Positions 1-8,461 are shown, counted from the stretch's first letter. The stretch is DNA of 19,323 bases from Gemmatimonadota bacterium (GCA_019348475.1 JAHWJJ010000018.1:1-19323), one strand, 5' to 3'. The notes: a model not told the origin generated them from the letters alone. A program made the numbers and translations.

Positions 1-234
1 ATCGTGGTCCCCGCGGCGGCGGCCAGCGGGCTGCCGCTGGAGCCGTTCCTGGCGGCGGCGCTCTCCGGAGGCATCGTTGGCGACCACGCCTCGCCGATCA
101 GCGACACCACCATCGTGGCGTCCATGGCCGCTGCCACCGACCACATCGACCACGTGCGCACGCAGCTCCCCTACGCGCTGCTGGCGGGCGGGGTGGCCAC
201 CGCCGGCTTCGCGCTGGTCGGCGCGACGCTCTGA
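1..234 (+). CDS. Na+/H+ antiporter, NhaC family (C-terminal fragment)
   Basis: Only the last 77 residues are present; the gene enters from the left edge already open. Seen: a Gly-rich membrane stretch followed by GDHASPISDTTI at fragment residues 27-38 and DHIDHVRTQLPYAL further on, then a final hydrophobic segment of about 18 residues up to the TGA. The GDH-SPISDTT and DHIDHV-TQLPYAL blocks are hallmarks of the NhaC-type antiporter family (PF03553), inner-membrane proteins that exchange Na+ for H+. The polar Asp, His, Ser and Thr residues of these blocks lie in the part of the family thought to form the ion path. Family assignment is firm from the motifs; the exact ion specificity cannot be judged from the fragment. 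A 187-bp gap without an obvious hairpin separates it from the next gene on the same strand. Confidence 0.85.
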   Translation: MVVPAAAASGLPLEPFLAAALSGGIVGDHASPISDTTIVASMAAATDHIDHVRTQLPYALLAGGVATAGFALVGATL

Positions 235-421
235 CGCGGCCCGGGGCGCGGCTGCGGCGGGCGCGGCGCGGAAGCCCTCCGCGCGTACGTCTCCAGGAAA
301 GCACGGACGTCGCGCATGCTCGGCCGCGGTTCCCCCGGCGCGTCCGGCGGAACCGCCCGGGCGCACATCTGTACCGGAACGCACGCATCGACCGACCCGG
401 CAACCGAAACACGTGCATCGC

Positions 422-2626
422 ATGCCCATCAGACACCCCGTGCGCCACCTGGCGCTCGCACTCGCCGCGCTGGTGGCCGCCGCGCCGGCGCCCGCGCAGC
501 AGCAGACGCCGCCGCAGCAGCTCACGGTGGAGCGCATCTTCTCCGGCGAGTTCCGCCTGAAGGGGCTGCCCGCCATCCAGTGGCTCAACGACGGCCAGCG
601 CTACACCTTCGTGGGCGAAAACGGCGACCTGATGGTGGAACACGCCGCCAGCGCCCGGCGCGAGGTGCTGGTCCCCGCCGCCGCGCTGGTGCCGCGGGGG
701 GCCCGCGAGCCGATCGCCATCGAGGACTACCAGTGGTCCGCCGACGAGCGCAAGCTGCTGGTCTACACCAACACGCAGCGGGTCTGGCGGGCCAACACCC
801 GCGGCACCTACTACGTGTGGGACCTGGACCGCCGCACCCTCACGCCGGTGAGCGAGCGCGAGGGGTGGCAGCAGTTCGCCAAGTTCTCGCCGGACGGATC
901 GAAGGTCGGCTTCGTGCGCGAGAACGACCTGTTCGTCACCGACCTGGCCACCGGGCGCGAGACGCGGCTCACCCACGACGGCAGCGAGACCATCATCAAC
1001 GGCACCTTCGACTGGGTGTACGAGGAGGAGCTGGGGCTGCAGGACGGGTGGCGGTGGAGCCCCGACGGGCGGCGCATCGCCTTCTGGCGCATCGACCAGT
1101 CGCCGGTGCGCACCTTCTACATGATCCAGGAGACGGACAGCCTCTACTCGCACCCCATCGCCCTGCGCTACCCCAAGGCGGGGACGCCCAACCCCACCGC
1201 CCGCATCGGGGTGGTGGACGCGGCCGGCGGGGAAACCACGTGGATGGACACGGGGAACGACCCCGAGGCGCTGCTGGCGCGGATGGAGTGGGCCGCCTCC
1301 CCCACCGAGCTGGTGATCCAGCGCGCCAACCGCATCCAGAACCGGGTGGACGTGCTGCTGGCGGACGCCGGCACGGGCCGCAGCCGCACGCTGTTCACCG
1401 AGGCCGACGCGGCCTGGGTGGACGTGCACGACGACTTCCACTGGATCGACGGGGGCCGCCGGTTCCTCTGGTCCAGCGAGCGCGACGGGTGGAACCACCT
1501 GTACGTCTACAACCGTGACGGCACCGTGGCCCGCCAGCTCACCCGCGGCCCGTGGGAGGTGACCCGGGTGATGGGGGTGGACGAGCGGGGCGGCTGGGTG
1601 TACTTCGGCGCCACCGAGGAGGGGCCGGCCGAGCGCCACGTCTACCGCGTGCGGCTGAACGGCCGCGGCGGGGTGCAGCAGCTGAGCCGCGAGCCGGGGA
1701 CGCACAACGCCACGGTAAGCCCGGCCGGCACCTACTACCTGGACGCGTTCTCCACCCTCTCCACGCCCCCCGTCACGCGCCTGCACCGCGCCGACGGCGC
1801 GGTGGTGCGCACGCTGGTGGACAACGCGGCCGTGCGCGAGAAGCTGGCGCGGCTGGCGGTGGACGCGCCGGACTTCTTCACCATCCGCACGCGCGACGGC
1901 ACGGAGCTGAACGCGTGGATGATCAAGCCCGCGGACTTCGACCCATCGCGCAAGTACCCCGTGCTGATGTACGTCTACGGCGGCCCGGGGTCGCAGACGA
2001 CGCTGAACGCGTGGACGGGAAGCCGGTACCTGTGGCACCAGTCGCTGGCCCAGCGCGGCTACATCGTGGTCAGCGTGGACAACCGCGGCACCGGCGGGCG
2101 CGGCCGCGACTTCAAGAAGTCCGTGTACCTGAAGCTGGGGCAGCAGGAGGCGGCGGACCAGATCGAGGCCGCCGAGTGGCTGGCGCAGCAGCCGTACGTG
2201 GACCCGGCCCGCATCGGCATCTGGGGATGGAGCTACGGCGGCTACATGACGGCGATGGCGATGACGCGCCCCGGCGCGCCCTTCAAGGCCGGGATCGCGG
2301 TGGCGCCGGTGGTGGACTGGGGGCTGTACGACACCATCTACACCGAGCGCTTCATGCGCACCCCGCAGGAGAACCCCGAGGGCTACCGGCTGGGCGCGCC
2401 CACCAGCGCCGCCGCCAACCTGCGCGGCAAGCTGCTCATCGTGCACGGCACCGGCGACGACAACGTGCACTTTCAGAACAGCGTGCGCCTGGCGAACGCG
2501 CTGCAGGCGGCGGGAAAGCAGTTCCAGTTCATGGCCTACCCCAACCGCACGCACTCCATCAGCGGCGGACCCACCAGCGCGCACCTGCACAACCTGCTGA
2601 CCGACTGGATCGTGCAGAACCTGTGA
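422..2626 (+). CDS. Exported dipeptidyl-peptidase IV-like S9B serine peptidase
   Basis: 734 residues, the usual size of bacterial DPP-IV. The open frame runs much further upstream, but the ATG at 422 is chosen because it opens a Sec signal peptide (RHPVRH, hydrophobic core, APAPA, likely cleavage after Ala25). No clear Shine-Dalgarno is seen. Residues about 100-470 form the DPPIV N-terminal beta-propeller, with DWVYEEEL at 197-204; its Glu pair anchors the substrate N-terminus in DPP-IV. The C-terminal alpha/beta-hydrolase carries GWSYGGY with Ser604, GTGDDNVH with Asp679 and NRTH with His711, a complete catalytic triad. The family removes Xaa-Pro (or Xaa-Ala) dipeptides from peptide N-termini, here outside the cytoplasmic membrane. 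It faces the oligopeptidase B gene convergently. Exact substrate preference is inference; family and catalytic competence are well supported. Confidence 0.93.
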   Translation: MPIRHPVRHLALALAALVAAAPAPAQQQTPPQQLTVERIFSGEFRLKGLPAIQWLNDGQRYTFVGENGDLMVEHAASARREVLVPAAALVPRGAREPIAIEDYQWSADERKLLVYTNTQRVWRANTRGTYYVWDLDRRTLTPVSEREGWQQFAKFSPDGSKVGFVRENDLFVTDLATGRETRLTHDGSETIINGTFDWVYEEELGLQDGWRWSPDGRRIAFWRIDQSPVRTFYMIQETDSLYSHPIALRYPKAGTPNPTARIGVVDAAGGETTWMDTGNDPEALLARMEWAASPTELVIQRANRIQNRVDVLLADAGTGRSRTLFTEADAAWVDVHDDFHWIDGGRRFLWSSERDGWNHLYVYNRDGTVARQLTRGPWEVTRVMGVDERGGWVYFGATEEGPAERHVYRVRLNGRGGVQQLSREPGTHNATVSPAGTYYLDAFSTLSTPPVTRLHRADGAVVRTLVDNAAVREKLARLAVDAPDFFTIRTRDGTELNAWMIKPADFDPSRKYPVLMYVYGGPGSQTTLNAWTGSRYLWHQSLAQRGYIVVSVDNRGTGGRGRDFKKSVYLKLGQQEAADQIEAAEWLAQQPYVDPARIGIWGWSYGGYMTAMAMTRPGAPFKAGIAVAPVVDWGLYDTIYTERFMRTPQENPEGYRLGAPTSAAANLRGKLLIVHGTGDDNVHFQNSVRLANALQAAGKQFQFMAYPNRTHSISGGPTSAHLHNLLTDWIVQNL

Positions 2627-2630
2627 GGGG

Positions 2631-2678
2631 AGTGCGGGAGTGCGTGAGTGCGAAAGTGCGAAAGTGCGAAAGTGCGAA
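2631..2678 (+). repeat. Octanucleotide tandem array (AGTGCGNN x6)
   Basis: Six contiguous 8-bp units begin four bases after the stop of the DPP-IV-like gene: AGTGCGGG, AGTGCGTG and four copies of AGTGCGAA. The first six bases of every unit are identical. The array is noncoding and lies in the 3' region of the upstream gene. It shares its 8-bp period with arrays at 5426-5441, 5489-5512 and 11063-11173, although the unit sequence differs. It is not CRISPR-like, because there are no spacers. Confidence 0.9.
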
Positions 2679-3043
2679 AGGAGGCCCGCTCCCGCGGTGG
2701 GGGGCGGGGCTCCGTCGCGTGCTCGTCGATCCCGGTAACCGGATTGCCGCGGATGGTTGTGAAATCGCCCCGGCGAACCCGTGGTGCCCGAGCGGCCGCA
2801 CTCCACACCCGCCGGGGGAAGGCGTGCTGCATGGATGCGGGTGCGACGGCCGGAGGCGGACCGGATGGGATCGGCAGGATGCGGTCCCCTGGTAGAGGGA
2901 TGCTGACGGCGAGGGGACGGGATCCGCATTTTGGGGGATGGGCAAGGATCGACGTGGCGCGGCGGGAGCCCGCCCGGGCACATCATCCACCCGATTGCGA
3001 TCCGTAAAAGGCCGCCCCCCAGGGTCAATCCCCTTCAAACGCG

Positions 3044-3076
3044 GACGGGCGCACGGCGGAATGCCGTGCGCCCGTC
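3044..3076. terminator. Strong hairpin between convergent S9 genes
   Basis: A perfect 14-bp stem (GACGGGCGCACGGC at 3044-3057 with its complement at 3063-3076) closes a 5-nt loop. It lies 62 bp beyond the stop of the minus-strand oligopeptidase B gene and far downstream of the plus-strand DPP-IV-like gene. Neither side has a real T-tract (GAGTTGTC on plus, CGCGTTTG on minus). It is best read as a bidirectional transcription end or 3' mRNA-stabilising structure. The upstream part of this gap (2679-3040) shows nothing else I can support. Confidence 0.6.
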
Positions 3077-3138
3077 GAGTTGTCCCGGAACCGCTTCGCG
3101 CGCCCTGGCGCGCGCAAGCGCGGTTCATCCCATCCGGC

Positions 3139-5268
3139 TTACTGGTGGATGCCCAGGTGGTGCAGGATGAACGCATAGCGGAACGCCGTCTCGCGCAGCG
3201 CGTCGTAGCGGCCCGACGAGCCGCCGTGGCCCGCGCCCATGTTGGTGTGCAGCACCAGCACGTTGTCGTCCGTCTTCATCGCCCGCATCCGGGCCACCCA
3301 CTTGGCCGGCTCCCAGTACGCCACCCGCGGATCGTTGAGCCCCGTCGTCACCAGCATTGTGGGATACGCCTTGCGCTCCACGTTGTCGTACGGCGAGTAC
3401 GAGAGCATATAGCGGTACTCCGCCTCGTTGGCCGGGTTGCCCCACTGCTCCCACTCACCCGCGGTGAGCGGAATGCTGGCGTCGGCCATGGTGTTGATCA
3501 CGTCGACGAAGGGCACGTCGGCGACGACGACCTTGAACAGGTCGGGGCGCATGTTCACCACCGCGCCCATCAGCAGCCCGCCGGCGCTGCCGCCGCGGAT
3601 GGCCAGCCGCTCGCTGCTGGTGTACCCCTCGCGCACCAGGTGCTCCGCCGCGGCGATGAAGTCGGTGAAGGTGTTGCGCTTGTTGAGCATCTTGCCCTGG
3701 TCGTACCAGGCGCGCCCCATCTCCTGCCCACCGCGGATGTGCGCGATGGCGAAGACCACGCCGCGGTCCAGCAGGCTCAGGTTGGCGAGGGAGAAGGTGG
3801 GGTCCGTGCTGCTGCCGTACGAGCCGTACGCGTACAGCAGCATGGGGCGCGAGCCGTCGCGCACCAGCGGCTTGCGGTACACCAGCGAGACGGGGACCAT
3901 GGTGCCGTCGGCGGCGCGGGCCCAGGTGCGCTCGGTGGCGTACAGCGCGGGGTCGTATCCGCCCAGCACCTCGTTCTGCTTGCGCAGCTCGCGGCGGCGC
4001 GTCGCCATGTCGTAGTCGTACACCGAGAACGGCGTGACCATCGACTGGTAGCCGAACCGCAGGGTGGAGGTGTCGTACTCGGGGTTGCTTCCCGGCCCGG
4101 CGGTGTAGACGGGCTCCTCGAACTCGATCACGTGCTCGTCGCCCGTGCGGATGTCGCGCACGCGGATCTGCCGCAGCGCGTTGGTGCGCTCGTACATCAC
4201 CAGGTGGTCGCGGAACACGTCGAAGCCCTCCAGCAGCACCGTCTCGCGCTCCGGCACCAGCTCCGTCCAGTTGGCCCGCGACGGATCGTTCTCCGGCGCC
4301 GTCACCAGCTTGAAGTTGTTGGCCCCGTCGGCGTTGGTGCGGATGACGAACCGGCCGTCCTGATGGTTGACGGAGTAGAGCACGTCCTTCTGCCGCGGCG
4401 AAACCACGCGGAACGGCTCAGTGGGGCGGTCCGCCGGCACCACCCACGCCTCGGAGGTGGTAAAGCTGCCGCTGGTGAGCACCAGGAACGCGTCGTTCTT
4501 GGTGCGGTACACGCCCACGCGGAACAGCACGTCCGGCTCGTGGAACACCATCTGGTCCTGCGTGGGACTGGTGCCCAGCGTGTGGCGGAAGATCCGGTCG
4601 GGACGGTGCGCCTCATCCGTCTTGGTGTAGAAGAGCGTGCGGTTGTCCGCCGCCCACGTCACGCCGAAGTGGATGCTGTCCACCCGCTCGGGAAGGATCT
4701 CGCCCGTCTCCAGGTTCTTCACCATCAGCGTGAACCGCTCGGAGCCGGTCGTGTCGACCGAAAACGCCAGCAGCCGGTGGTCGGGGCTCACGCTGATGGC
4801 GCCCAACCTGAAGTAGCGGAGGCCCTGCGCCATCTGGTTCAGGTCCAGGGTCACCTGTTCCGGCGCCTCCATGCTGCCGCGCCGCCGCGCGAAGATGGGG
4901 TACTGCTGCCCCTCCACCGTGCGCGAGTAGTACAGGTAGGGGCCCATGCGGTCGGGCACGTTCGTGTCCGTCTGCTTGATGCGCCCCAGCATCTCCTGGT
5001 ACAGCGTCTCCTGAAGCTGCCGGGTGGGCGCCATCACCGTGTCGGTGTAGCGGTTCTCGGCCTCCAGGTACGAGATCACCTCGGCGTTGGTGCGGTCGCG
5101 GAGCCAGAAGTAGTTGTCCACCCGCACGTCACCGTGCAGGGTGTCCGTCCTGGGGATCACGCGAGCCACCGGCGGCGGCGGCAGGTCGCGCGCCGTCTGG
5201 GCCGCGGCGGGCGCCACCGCGGTCGTGGCCAGGAGGAGCGCCAGAAGGCGCAGCGTGGTCTTCGGCAT
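3139..5268 (-). CDS. ptrB: Oligopeptidase B (S9A prolyl-oligopeptidase family), exported
   Basis: 709 residues, close to the usual size of oligopeptidase B plus a signal peptide. The open frame extends to 5493, but the ATG at 5268 is chosen because it opens a Sec signal (MPKTTLRLLALLLATTAVAP, cleavage likely near Ala23). Residues about 35-430 are the S9A propeller; the hydrolase domain follows with RGGSAGG (Ser561), TGLNDPRV (Asp646) and GAGHGG (His681), an intact triad. PFVDVINTM, SIPLTAGEWEQWGNP and YWEPAKWVARMR are typical of oligopeptidase B rather than true prolyl oligopeptidase. The family cleaves short peptides after Arg or Lys. E. coli PtrB is cytoplasmic, so a signal peptide points to periplasmic action here. 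A candidate promoter lies 32 bp upstream. Confidence 0.93.
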   Translation of the reverse strand: MPKTTLRLLALLLATTAVAPAAAQTARDLPPPPVARVIPRTDTLHGDVRVDNYFWLRDRTNAEVISYLEAENRYTDTVMAPTRQLQETLYQEMLGRIKQTDTNVPDRMGPYLYYSRTVEGQQYPIFARRRGSMEAPEQVTLDLNQMAQGLRYFRLGAISVSPDHRLLAFSVDTTGSERFTLMVKNLETGEILPERVDSIHFGVTWAADNRTLFYTKTDEAHRPDRIFRHTLGTSPTQDQMVFHEPDVLFRVGVYRTKNDAFLVLTSGSFTTSEAWVVPADRPTEPFRVVSPRQKDVLYSVNHQDGRFVIRTNADGANNFKLVTAPENDPSRANWTELVPERETVLLEGFDVFRDHLVMYERTNALRQIRVRDIRTGDEHVIEFEEPVYTAGPGSNPEYDTSTLRFGYQSMVTPFSVYDYDMATRRRELRKQNEVLGGYDPALYATERTWARAADGTMVPVSLVYRKPLVRDGSRPMLLYAYGSYGSSTDPTFSLANLSLLDRGVVFAIAHIRGGQEMGRAWYDQGKMLNKRNTFTDFIAAAEHLVREGYTSSERLAIRGGSAGGLLMGAVVNMRPDLFKVVVADVPFVDVINTMADASIPLTAGEWEQWGNPANEAEYRYMLSYSPYDNVERKAYPTMLVTTGLNDPRVAYWEPAKWVARMRAMKTDDNVLVLHTNMGAGHGGSSGRYDALRETAFRYAFILHHLGIHQ

Positions 5269-5299
5269 GGCTGAGCGCAGGGATGAAGGGTGTGCGGAA

Positions 5300-5328
5300 A
5301 ACTTAGCATCCTCACGATAATGCTCCAA
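5300..5328 (-). promoter_or_regulatory. Candidate sigma70-type promoter for oligopeptidase B
   Basis: Read on the minus strand, TTGGAG (5328-5323) is followed after exactly 17 bases by TAAGTT (5305-5300). The -10 box ends 31 bases before the ATG at 5268, in a locally AT-richer patch. Spacing is ideal and both boxes are plausible, but this is pattern matching only, with no transcript evidence. Confidence 0.4.
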
Positions 5329-5425
5329 AGCCGCGCGCGACAGGGGGAAGACGGGCGCACCGCGGAACGGCTTCAGCGCCGCCGTCACAGGAGATGGGCG
5401 ACCGGCCATCGATGAACACCATCTT

Positions 5426-5441
5426 TCCATCACTCCATCAT
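5426..5441. repeat. Short octamer repeat remnant (TCCATCAY x2)
   Basis: Two adjacent 8-bp units, TCCATCAC and TCCATCAT, lie in the gene-free stretch upstream of oligopeptidase B. Read on the other strand they resemble the GTGAAGGG units at 11063. Too short to be convincing alone; reported because a second three-unit array lies 48 bp further on. Confidence 0.5.
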
Positions 5442-5488
5442 CCAGGGGTGCGCGCCTCCCGCCCTGGCCGTCGAAATCCGGAGCAACG

Positions 5489-5512
5489 ATCACTCCATCA
5501 CCCCGTCACCTG
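5489..5512. repeat. Short octamer repeat array (ATCACYCC-type x3)
   Basis: Three adjacent 8-bp units: ATCACTCC, ATCACCCC and GTCACCTG. Same period and related sequence to the two-unit array at 5426-5441 and, on the opposite strand, to the longer array at 11063-11118. Confidence 0.55.
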
Positions 5513-5777
5513 TCGATGCAAACGCGCGTCCCGCCGCCTTCCTCCGAAGCGTCCTCTCGACAGGACACCACGCACCGGCGGCAGCCGCGAGAGAAGGATG
5601 AAAGCCCCCGATCCACAACGACTTGCGCATCCGGTGCCGCGTGGCAGGCGGAATGCTTGTGTGGATACCCGGAAGTCAGCGCTCCGGCCCAGACGCGGAA
5701 CCGCTGACCCCGATCCCCTTCCCCGCCGCGCGAGTACGAGCCGCGCGCTGAAGTCATAGATTAAGATGTTGCGGAGG
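5513..5777. other. Gene-free stretch before orphan terminator
   Basis: Open frames cross this stretch on both strands (plus 5394-5759, minus 5498-5827). Their translations are Arg/Pro-rich, run through the octamer repeats and show no domain or signal sequence, so I do not call a gene. The stretch ends in a short AT-rich patch (about 5755-5770) just before the hairpin at 5778. Confidence 0.5.
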
Positions 5778-5807
5778 CGCGGCCCGGAACTGCACGGGCC
5801 GCGTTTT
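5778..5807 (+). terminator. Orphan Rho-independent terminator
   Basis: A perfect 9-bp GC stem (CGCGGCCCG at 5778-5786 and CGGGCCGCG at 5795-5803) with an 8-nt loop is followed at once by TTTT (5804-5807). It reads as a plus-strand terminator, but there is no recognisable plus-strand gene immediately upstream. It may end a small RNA, end antisense transcription from the oligopeptidase B upstream region, or insulate the 5982 locus. Confidence 0.6.
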
Positions 5808-5981
5808 CGCATGTCTGCGCTCAGCAATCACTTACGATCTACCGTGCACGGACCTTGCGCGCCTGTGGCCAATTCGGCGCGAGCACGTCCCGCCTCTGTC
5901 CGCTCCGATTACTTTGGGGGGCTGGACGGACGCTCCGGACGCATTACATTGGCTGGAGCGCAGCATCAACCGGAGACAAAC

Positions 5982-6152
5982 ATGCCCAAGCCGAAGCTAC
6001 CGTGGCGCACGCTCGCACCCCCCGGTCCCAGCGGCCGTCTGGACCCCGAGCAGGTGAGAAAGGCCATCCTGGAAGTGAAGGCGCTCACCGAAGCCCGCGA
6101 GGCGCGAGCGAACAAGACCGTCGTGAAGGAGACGAAGCGCCGAGCGACCTAG
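5982..6152 (+). CDS. Small basic protein, 56 aa, upstream partner ORF
   Basis: ATG at 5982 has a good Shine-Dalgarno, GGAG at 5972-5975, six bases away. The product starts MPKPKLPWRTLAPPGPSGRL, Pro-rich, then has a charged helix-like half (DPEQVRKAILEVKALTEARE) and a Lys/Arg-rich tail, with a TAG stop at 6150. No signal peptide or membrane segment. I do not recognise a named family. The downstream TIR/NDT-like reading frame (frame -1 relative to this one) is open through the whole of this ORF, and conserved-looking coding resumes within about 50 bp of the stop. This ORF could therefore be a separate small partner protein or the N-terminal part of one longer protein broken by a -1 shift. That it is translated is likely from the ribosome-binding site; its role is unknown. 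Confidence 0.6.
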   Translation: MPKPKLPWRTLAPPGPSGRLDPEQVRKAILEVKALTEAREARANKTVVKETKRRAT

Positions 6153-6208
6153 GGAGCGACGAATCCCGCTTCTCGCAGCGGCCTGAATCTCCCGCGTATG
6201 AACGAAGC

Positions 6209-6805
6209 GTGTTCGTCAACTGCCCCTTCGATCCGGAGTATCGCAGTCTATTCCAGGCGCTTGTGTTCGCGATCCACGACTGCGGCTTCGAGGCCCGTTG
6301 CGCGCTGGAGGCGGAGGACAGTGGAGAGATCCGGATGCGCAAGATCAAGCGCATCATCCGGGAATGCGGGTACGGCATCCACGACATCTCGCGCGTGGAA
6401 CTGGACCCGGTGAACGGCCTCCCGCGCTTCAACATGCCGCTGGAACTGGGACTGTTCCTCGGCGCGCAGGAGTACGGGTCCGGGCCGCAGACCTTGAAGC
6501 GGTCGCTGATCCTGGACACGGAGCCGTACCGTTACCAGAAGTTCTGCTCCGACATCGCCGGGCAGGACATCCGGGCACACGGCGACCAGCCGTCCCGGGT
6601 GATCGCGGCCGTGCGGGCGATGCTCAGCACGGCGTTGGACGGCCGTGCGCGCCTGCCGGGAGACGCGAAGATCCGCAGCCGCTACGCCCGGTTCCGGGGG
6701 GAACTCCCCTCCATCTGCCGCCGTATCCACCTGCGTCCGTCGGAGCTGCAGTTCGTGGAGTTCAGGTTTCTGCTGCGGGACTGGCTGACCACGCACCCAC
6801 TCTAG
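6209..6805 (+). CDS. TIR / nucleoside deoxyribosyltransferase-like Rossmann protein
   Basis: Numbered from the only convenient start, GTG at 6209, it has 198 residues. Seen: VFVNCPFD at the N-terminus, an ALE-rich strand/helix region, YGIHDISR with Asp59, LPRFNMPLELGLFLGA with Glu79, then RYQKFCSDIAGQDIRAH. The pattern NxPFD ... (I/V)xD(I/L)S ... ELGLxLGA resembles the Rossmann-like fold of nucleoside 2-deoxyribosyltransferases and TIR-type NAD-cleaving domains, where the Glu of ExG is catalytic. Function as a nucleotide- or NAD-cleaving enzyme is inference. The start is doubtful: the residues before the GTG (PAYERS) look like part of the protein, there is no Shine-Dalgarno before it, and no in-frame ATG lies after 5855. 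Codon use is less GC-biased than in its neighbours. It ends 7 bp from the convergent glycerol kinase gene. Confidence 0.7.
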   Translation: MFVNCPFDPEYRSLFQALVFAIHDCGFEARCALEAEDSGEIRMRKIKRIIRECGYGIHDISRVELDPVNGLPRFNMPLELGLFLGAQEYGSGPQTLKRSLILDTEPYRYQKFCSDIAGQDIRAHGDQPSRVIAAVRAMLSTALDGRARLPGDAKIRSRYARFRGELPSICRRIHLRPSELQFVEFRFLLRDWLTTHPL

Positions 6806-6812
6806 TGCGCGT

Positions 6813-8303
6813 TCACTCCGCGTGCGTGGCCCAGGCCCGGGTGGCGGCCAGGGCGCGGCGCCAGCCGGAGAGCAGTTGCGCGCGGCCGGACGAATCGGCG
6901 GCGGGCTGAAACACGCTCTCGTCCGGGCGCGCGGCGTGGAACTCCTCCGGTGACGCCCAGAAGCCGGTCGCCAGGCCGGCAAGCCCGGCGGCGCCGCGGG
7001 CCGTCATCTCCACCATCGACGGACGGCGGACCGGCATCCCCAGCACGTCCGCCTGCAACTGCATCAGCCAGCCGTTGGCCGTGGCGCCCCCGTCCACGCG
7101 CAGCTCCTCGATCCGCACACCCGCATCCCCCTCCATCGCCTCCGCCACGTCGTGCGTGGAATACGCCATGGCCTCCAGCGCCGCGCGCACCAGGTGCGCG
7201 CGCGTGCTTCCGCGCGTCAATCCCACGATGGTCCCCCGCGCGCCGGGCTCCCAGTGCGGCGCGCCCAGTCCCGTGAACGCGGGGACGAAGTAGACGCCGT
7301 CGTTGGACTCCAGCGAGCGCGCCAGGAACTCCGTCTCCCCCGCGCTCTCGACGATGCGCAACCCGTCGCGCAGCCACTGCACCGCCGCGCCGGCGATGAA
7401 GATGGAGCCCTCCAGCGCGAACGCCCGCTCGCCGCGCGGGCCGCAGGCGGCGGTGGTGAGCAGGCCGTGCCGCGACTCCACCGGCTCGGCGCCGGTGTGC
7501 ACCAGCAGAAAGGCGCCCGTGCCGTAGGTGTTCTTGCTCTGCCCCGGGGTCCAGCACCCGTGCCCGTACAGCGCCGCCTGCTGGTCGCCCGCGATCCCCG
7601 CGACGGGCACCTCGGCGTCGAACGCGCTCGCCGCCGTGGTGCCGTAGACCTCGGACGAGGCGCGCACCTCCGGGAGCACCGCGGCGGGAACGCCGAAGAG
7701 CTCCAGCATGGCGGGATCCCACGCCCCGCCGCGCAGATCGTACAGCAGCGTGCGGGAGGCGTTCGTCGGATCGGTCAGGTGCAGCCGTCCGCCGGTGAGG
7801 CGCCAGACCAGCCAGCTGTCGATGGTCCCCGCGGCCAGCTCCCCGGCCTCGGCGCGGGCGCGCGCGCCGGAGACGTGGTCCAGCAGCCACGCAAGCTTGG
7901 TCGCGCTGAAGTACGGATCGATCACCAGCCCCGTCCGCTGGCGCACCTGCGGCTCGTGCCCGGCCTCCTTGAGCGCGCGGCACACATCCGCCGTGCGCCC
8001 GTCCTGCCAGACCAGGGCGTGGTGGATGGGCTGCCCCGTCGCGCGGTCCCAGACGACGACCGTCTCGCGCTGGTTGGTGATGCCGATCCCGCTGAGCGCC
8101 TCCAGCCGGATCCGCGCCTCCGCCGCCGCCACGCGGGCGACGCGGCGGGTCACGTCCCAGATCTCGTCCGCGTCGTGCTCCACCCACCCGGGTCTGGGAA
8201 AGTGCTGCGTGAACTCGCTGTACGCGCGCCCGCGCACCTGCCCGTCGTGGTCGATGACCAGGCAGGTGACGCCCGTGGTGCCTTCGTCGATGGCCAGGAT
8301 CAT
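6813..8303 (-). CDS. glpK: Glycerol kinase
   Basis: 496 residues, the normal family length, ATG at 8303. FGGY-family carbohydrate kinase: N-terminal phosphate-binding DEGTTG at 6-11, substrate-domain stretches [16 protein letters not shown] and WQDGRT around 71-103, DPYFSATK at 129-136, and [12 protein letters not shown] at 236-247 with the catalytic base Asp240. [11 protein letters not shown] and [19 protein letters not shown] belong to the C-terminal ATP domain. It phosphorylates glycerol to sn-glycerol 3-phosphate with ATP in the cytoplasm, feeding glycolysis and lipid synthesis. No glpF or glpD is adjacent, so it appears monocistronic here. Its stop faces the TIR/NDT-like gene with a 7-bp gap and no terminator, so the transcripts may run into each other. 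Confidence 0.96.
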   Translation of the reverse strand: MILAIDEGTTGVTCLVIDHDGQVRGRAYSEFTQHFPRPGWVEHDADEIWDVTRRVARVAAAEARIRLEALSGIGITNQRETVVVWDRATGQPIHHALVWQDGRTADVCRALKEAGHEPQVRQRTGLVIDPYFSATKLAWLLDHVSGARARAEAGELAAGTIDSWLVWRLTGGRLHLTDPTNASRTLLYDLRGGAWDPAMLELFGVPAAVLPEVRASSEVYGTTAASAFDAEVPVAGIAGDQQAALYGHGCWTPGQSKNTYGTGAFLLVHTGAEPVESRHGLLTTAACGPRGERAFALEGSIFIAGAAVQWLRDGLRIVESAGETEFLARSLESNDGVYFVPAFTGLGAPHWEPGARGTIVGLTRGSTRAHLVRAALEAMAYSTHDVAEAMEGDAGVRIEELRVDGGATANGWLMQLQADVLGMPVRRPSMVEMTARGAAGLAGLATGFWASPEEFHAARPDESVFQPAADSSGRAQLLSGWRRALAATRAWATHAE

Positions 8304-8461
8304 GGGTGGATCACGATGGGGTGAAGCGTCATCCCGCCAGCGGCCCGGCAGACCCGTGGCGAACAGGGGCGGACAGGCATGCGGGCCGGCGATGGGGCAT
8401 CCGAGGCGTCCCGGTCCGCAGGGTTCGCGCCGGGTGGCACGTCCGGGCGCCCCCGCAGCCC

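Noticed and set aside
2631..2678. CRISPR array
   Set aside because: The 8-bp units are contiguous with no spacers, and no cas genes are in the window.
98..3028. Very long minus-strand open frame opposite the DPP-IV-like gene
   Set aside because: Its translation is low-complexity Ala/Arg/Gly/His/Val sequence with no domain. It mirrors the GC-biased third positions of the plus-strand gene, which has a complete signal peptide and catalytic triad.
2938..5274. Long plus-strand open frame opposite oligopeptidase B
   Set aside because: A shadow frame of the same kind: Val/His/Arg-rich with no motifs, while the minus strand encodes a full S9A enzyme.
5394..5759. 121-codon plus-strand ORF just upstream of the orphan terminator
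   Set aside because: Arg/Pro-rich, runs through the octamer repeats (giving repeated SLHHP), and has no domain or signal. The terminator position alone does not make it a gene.
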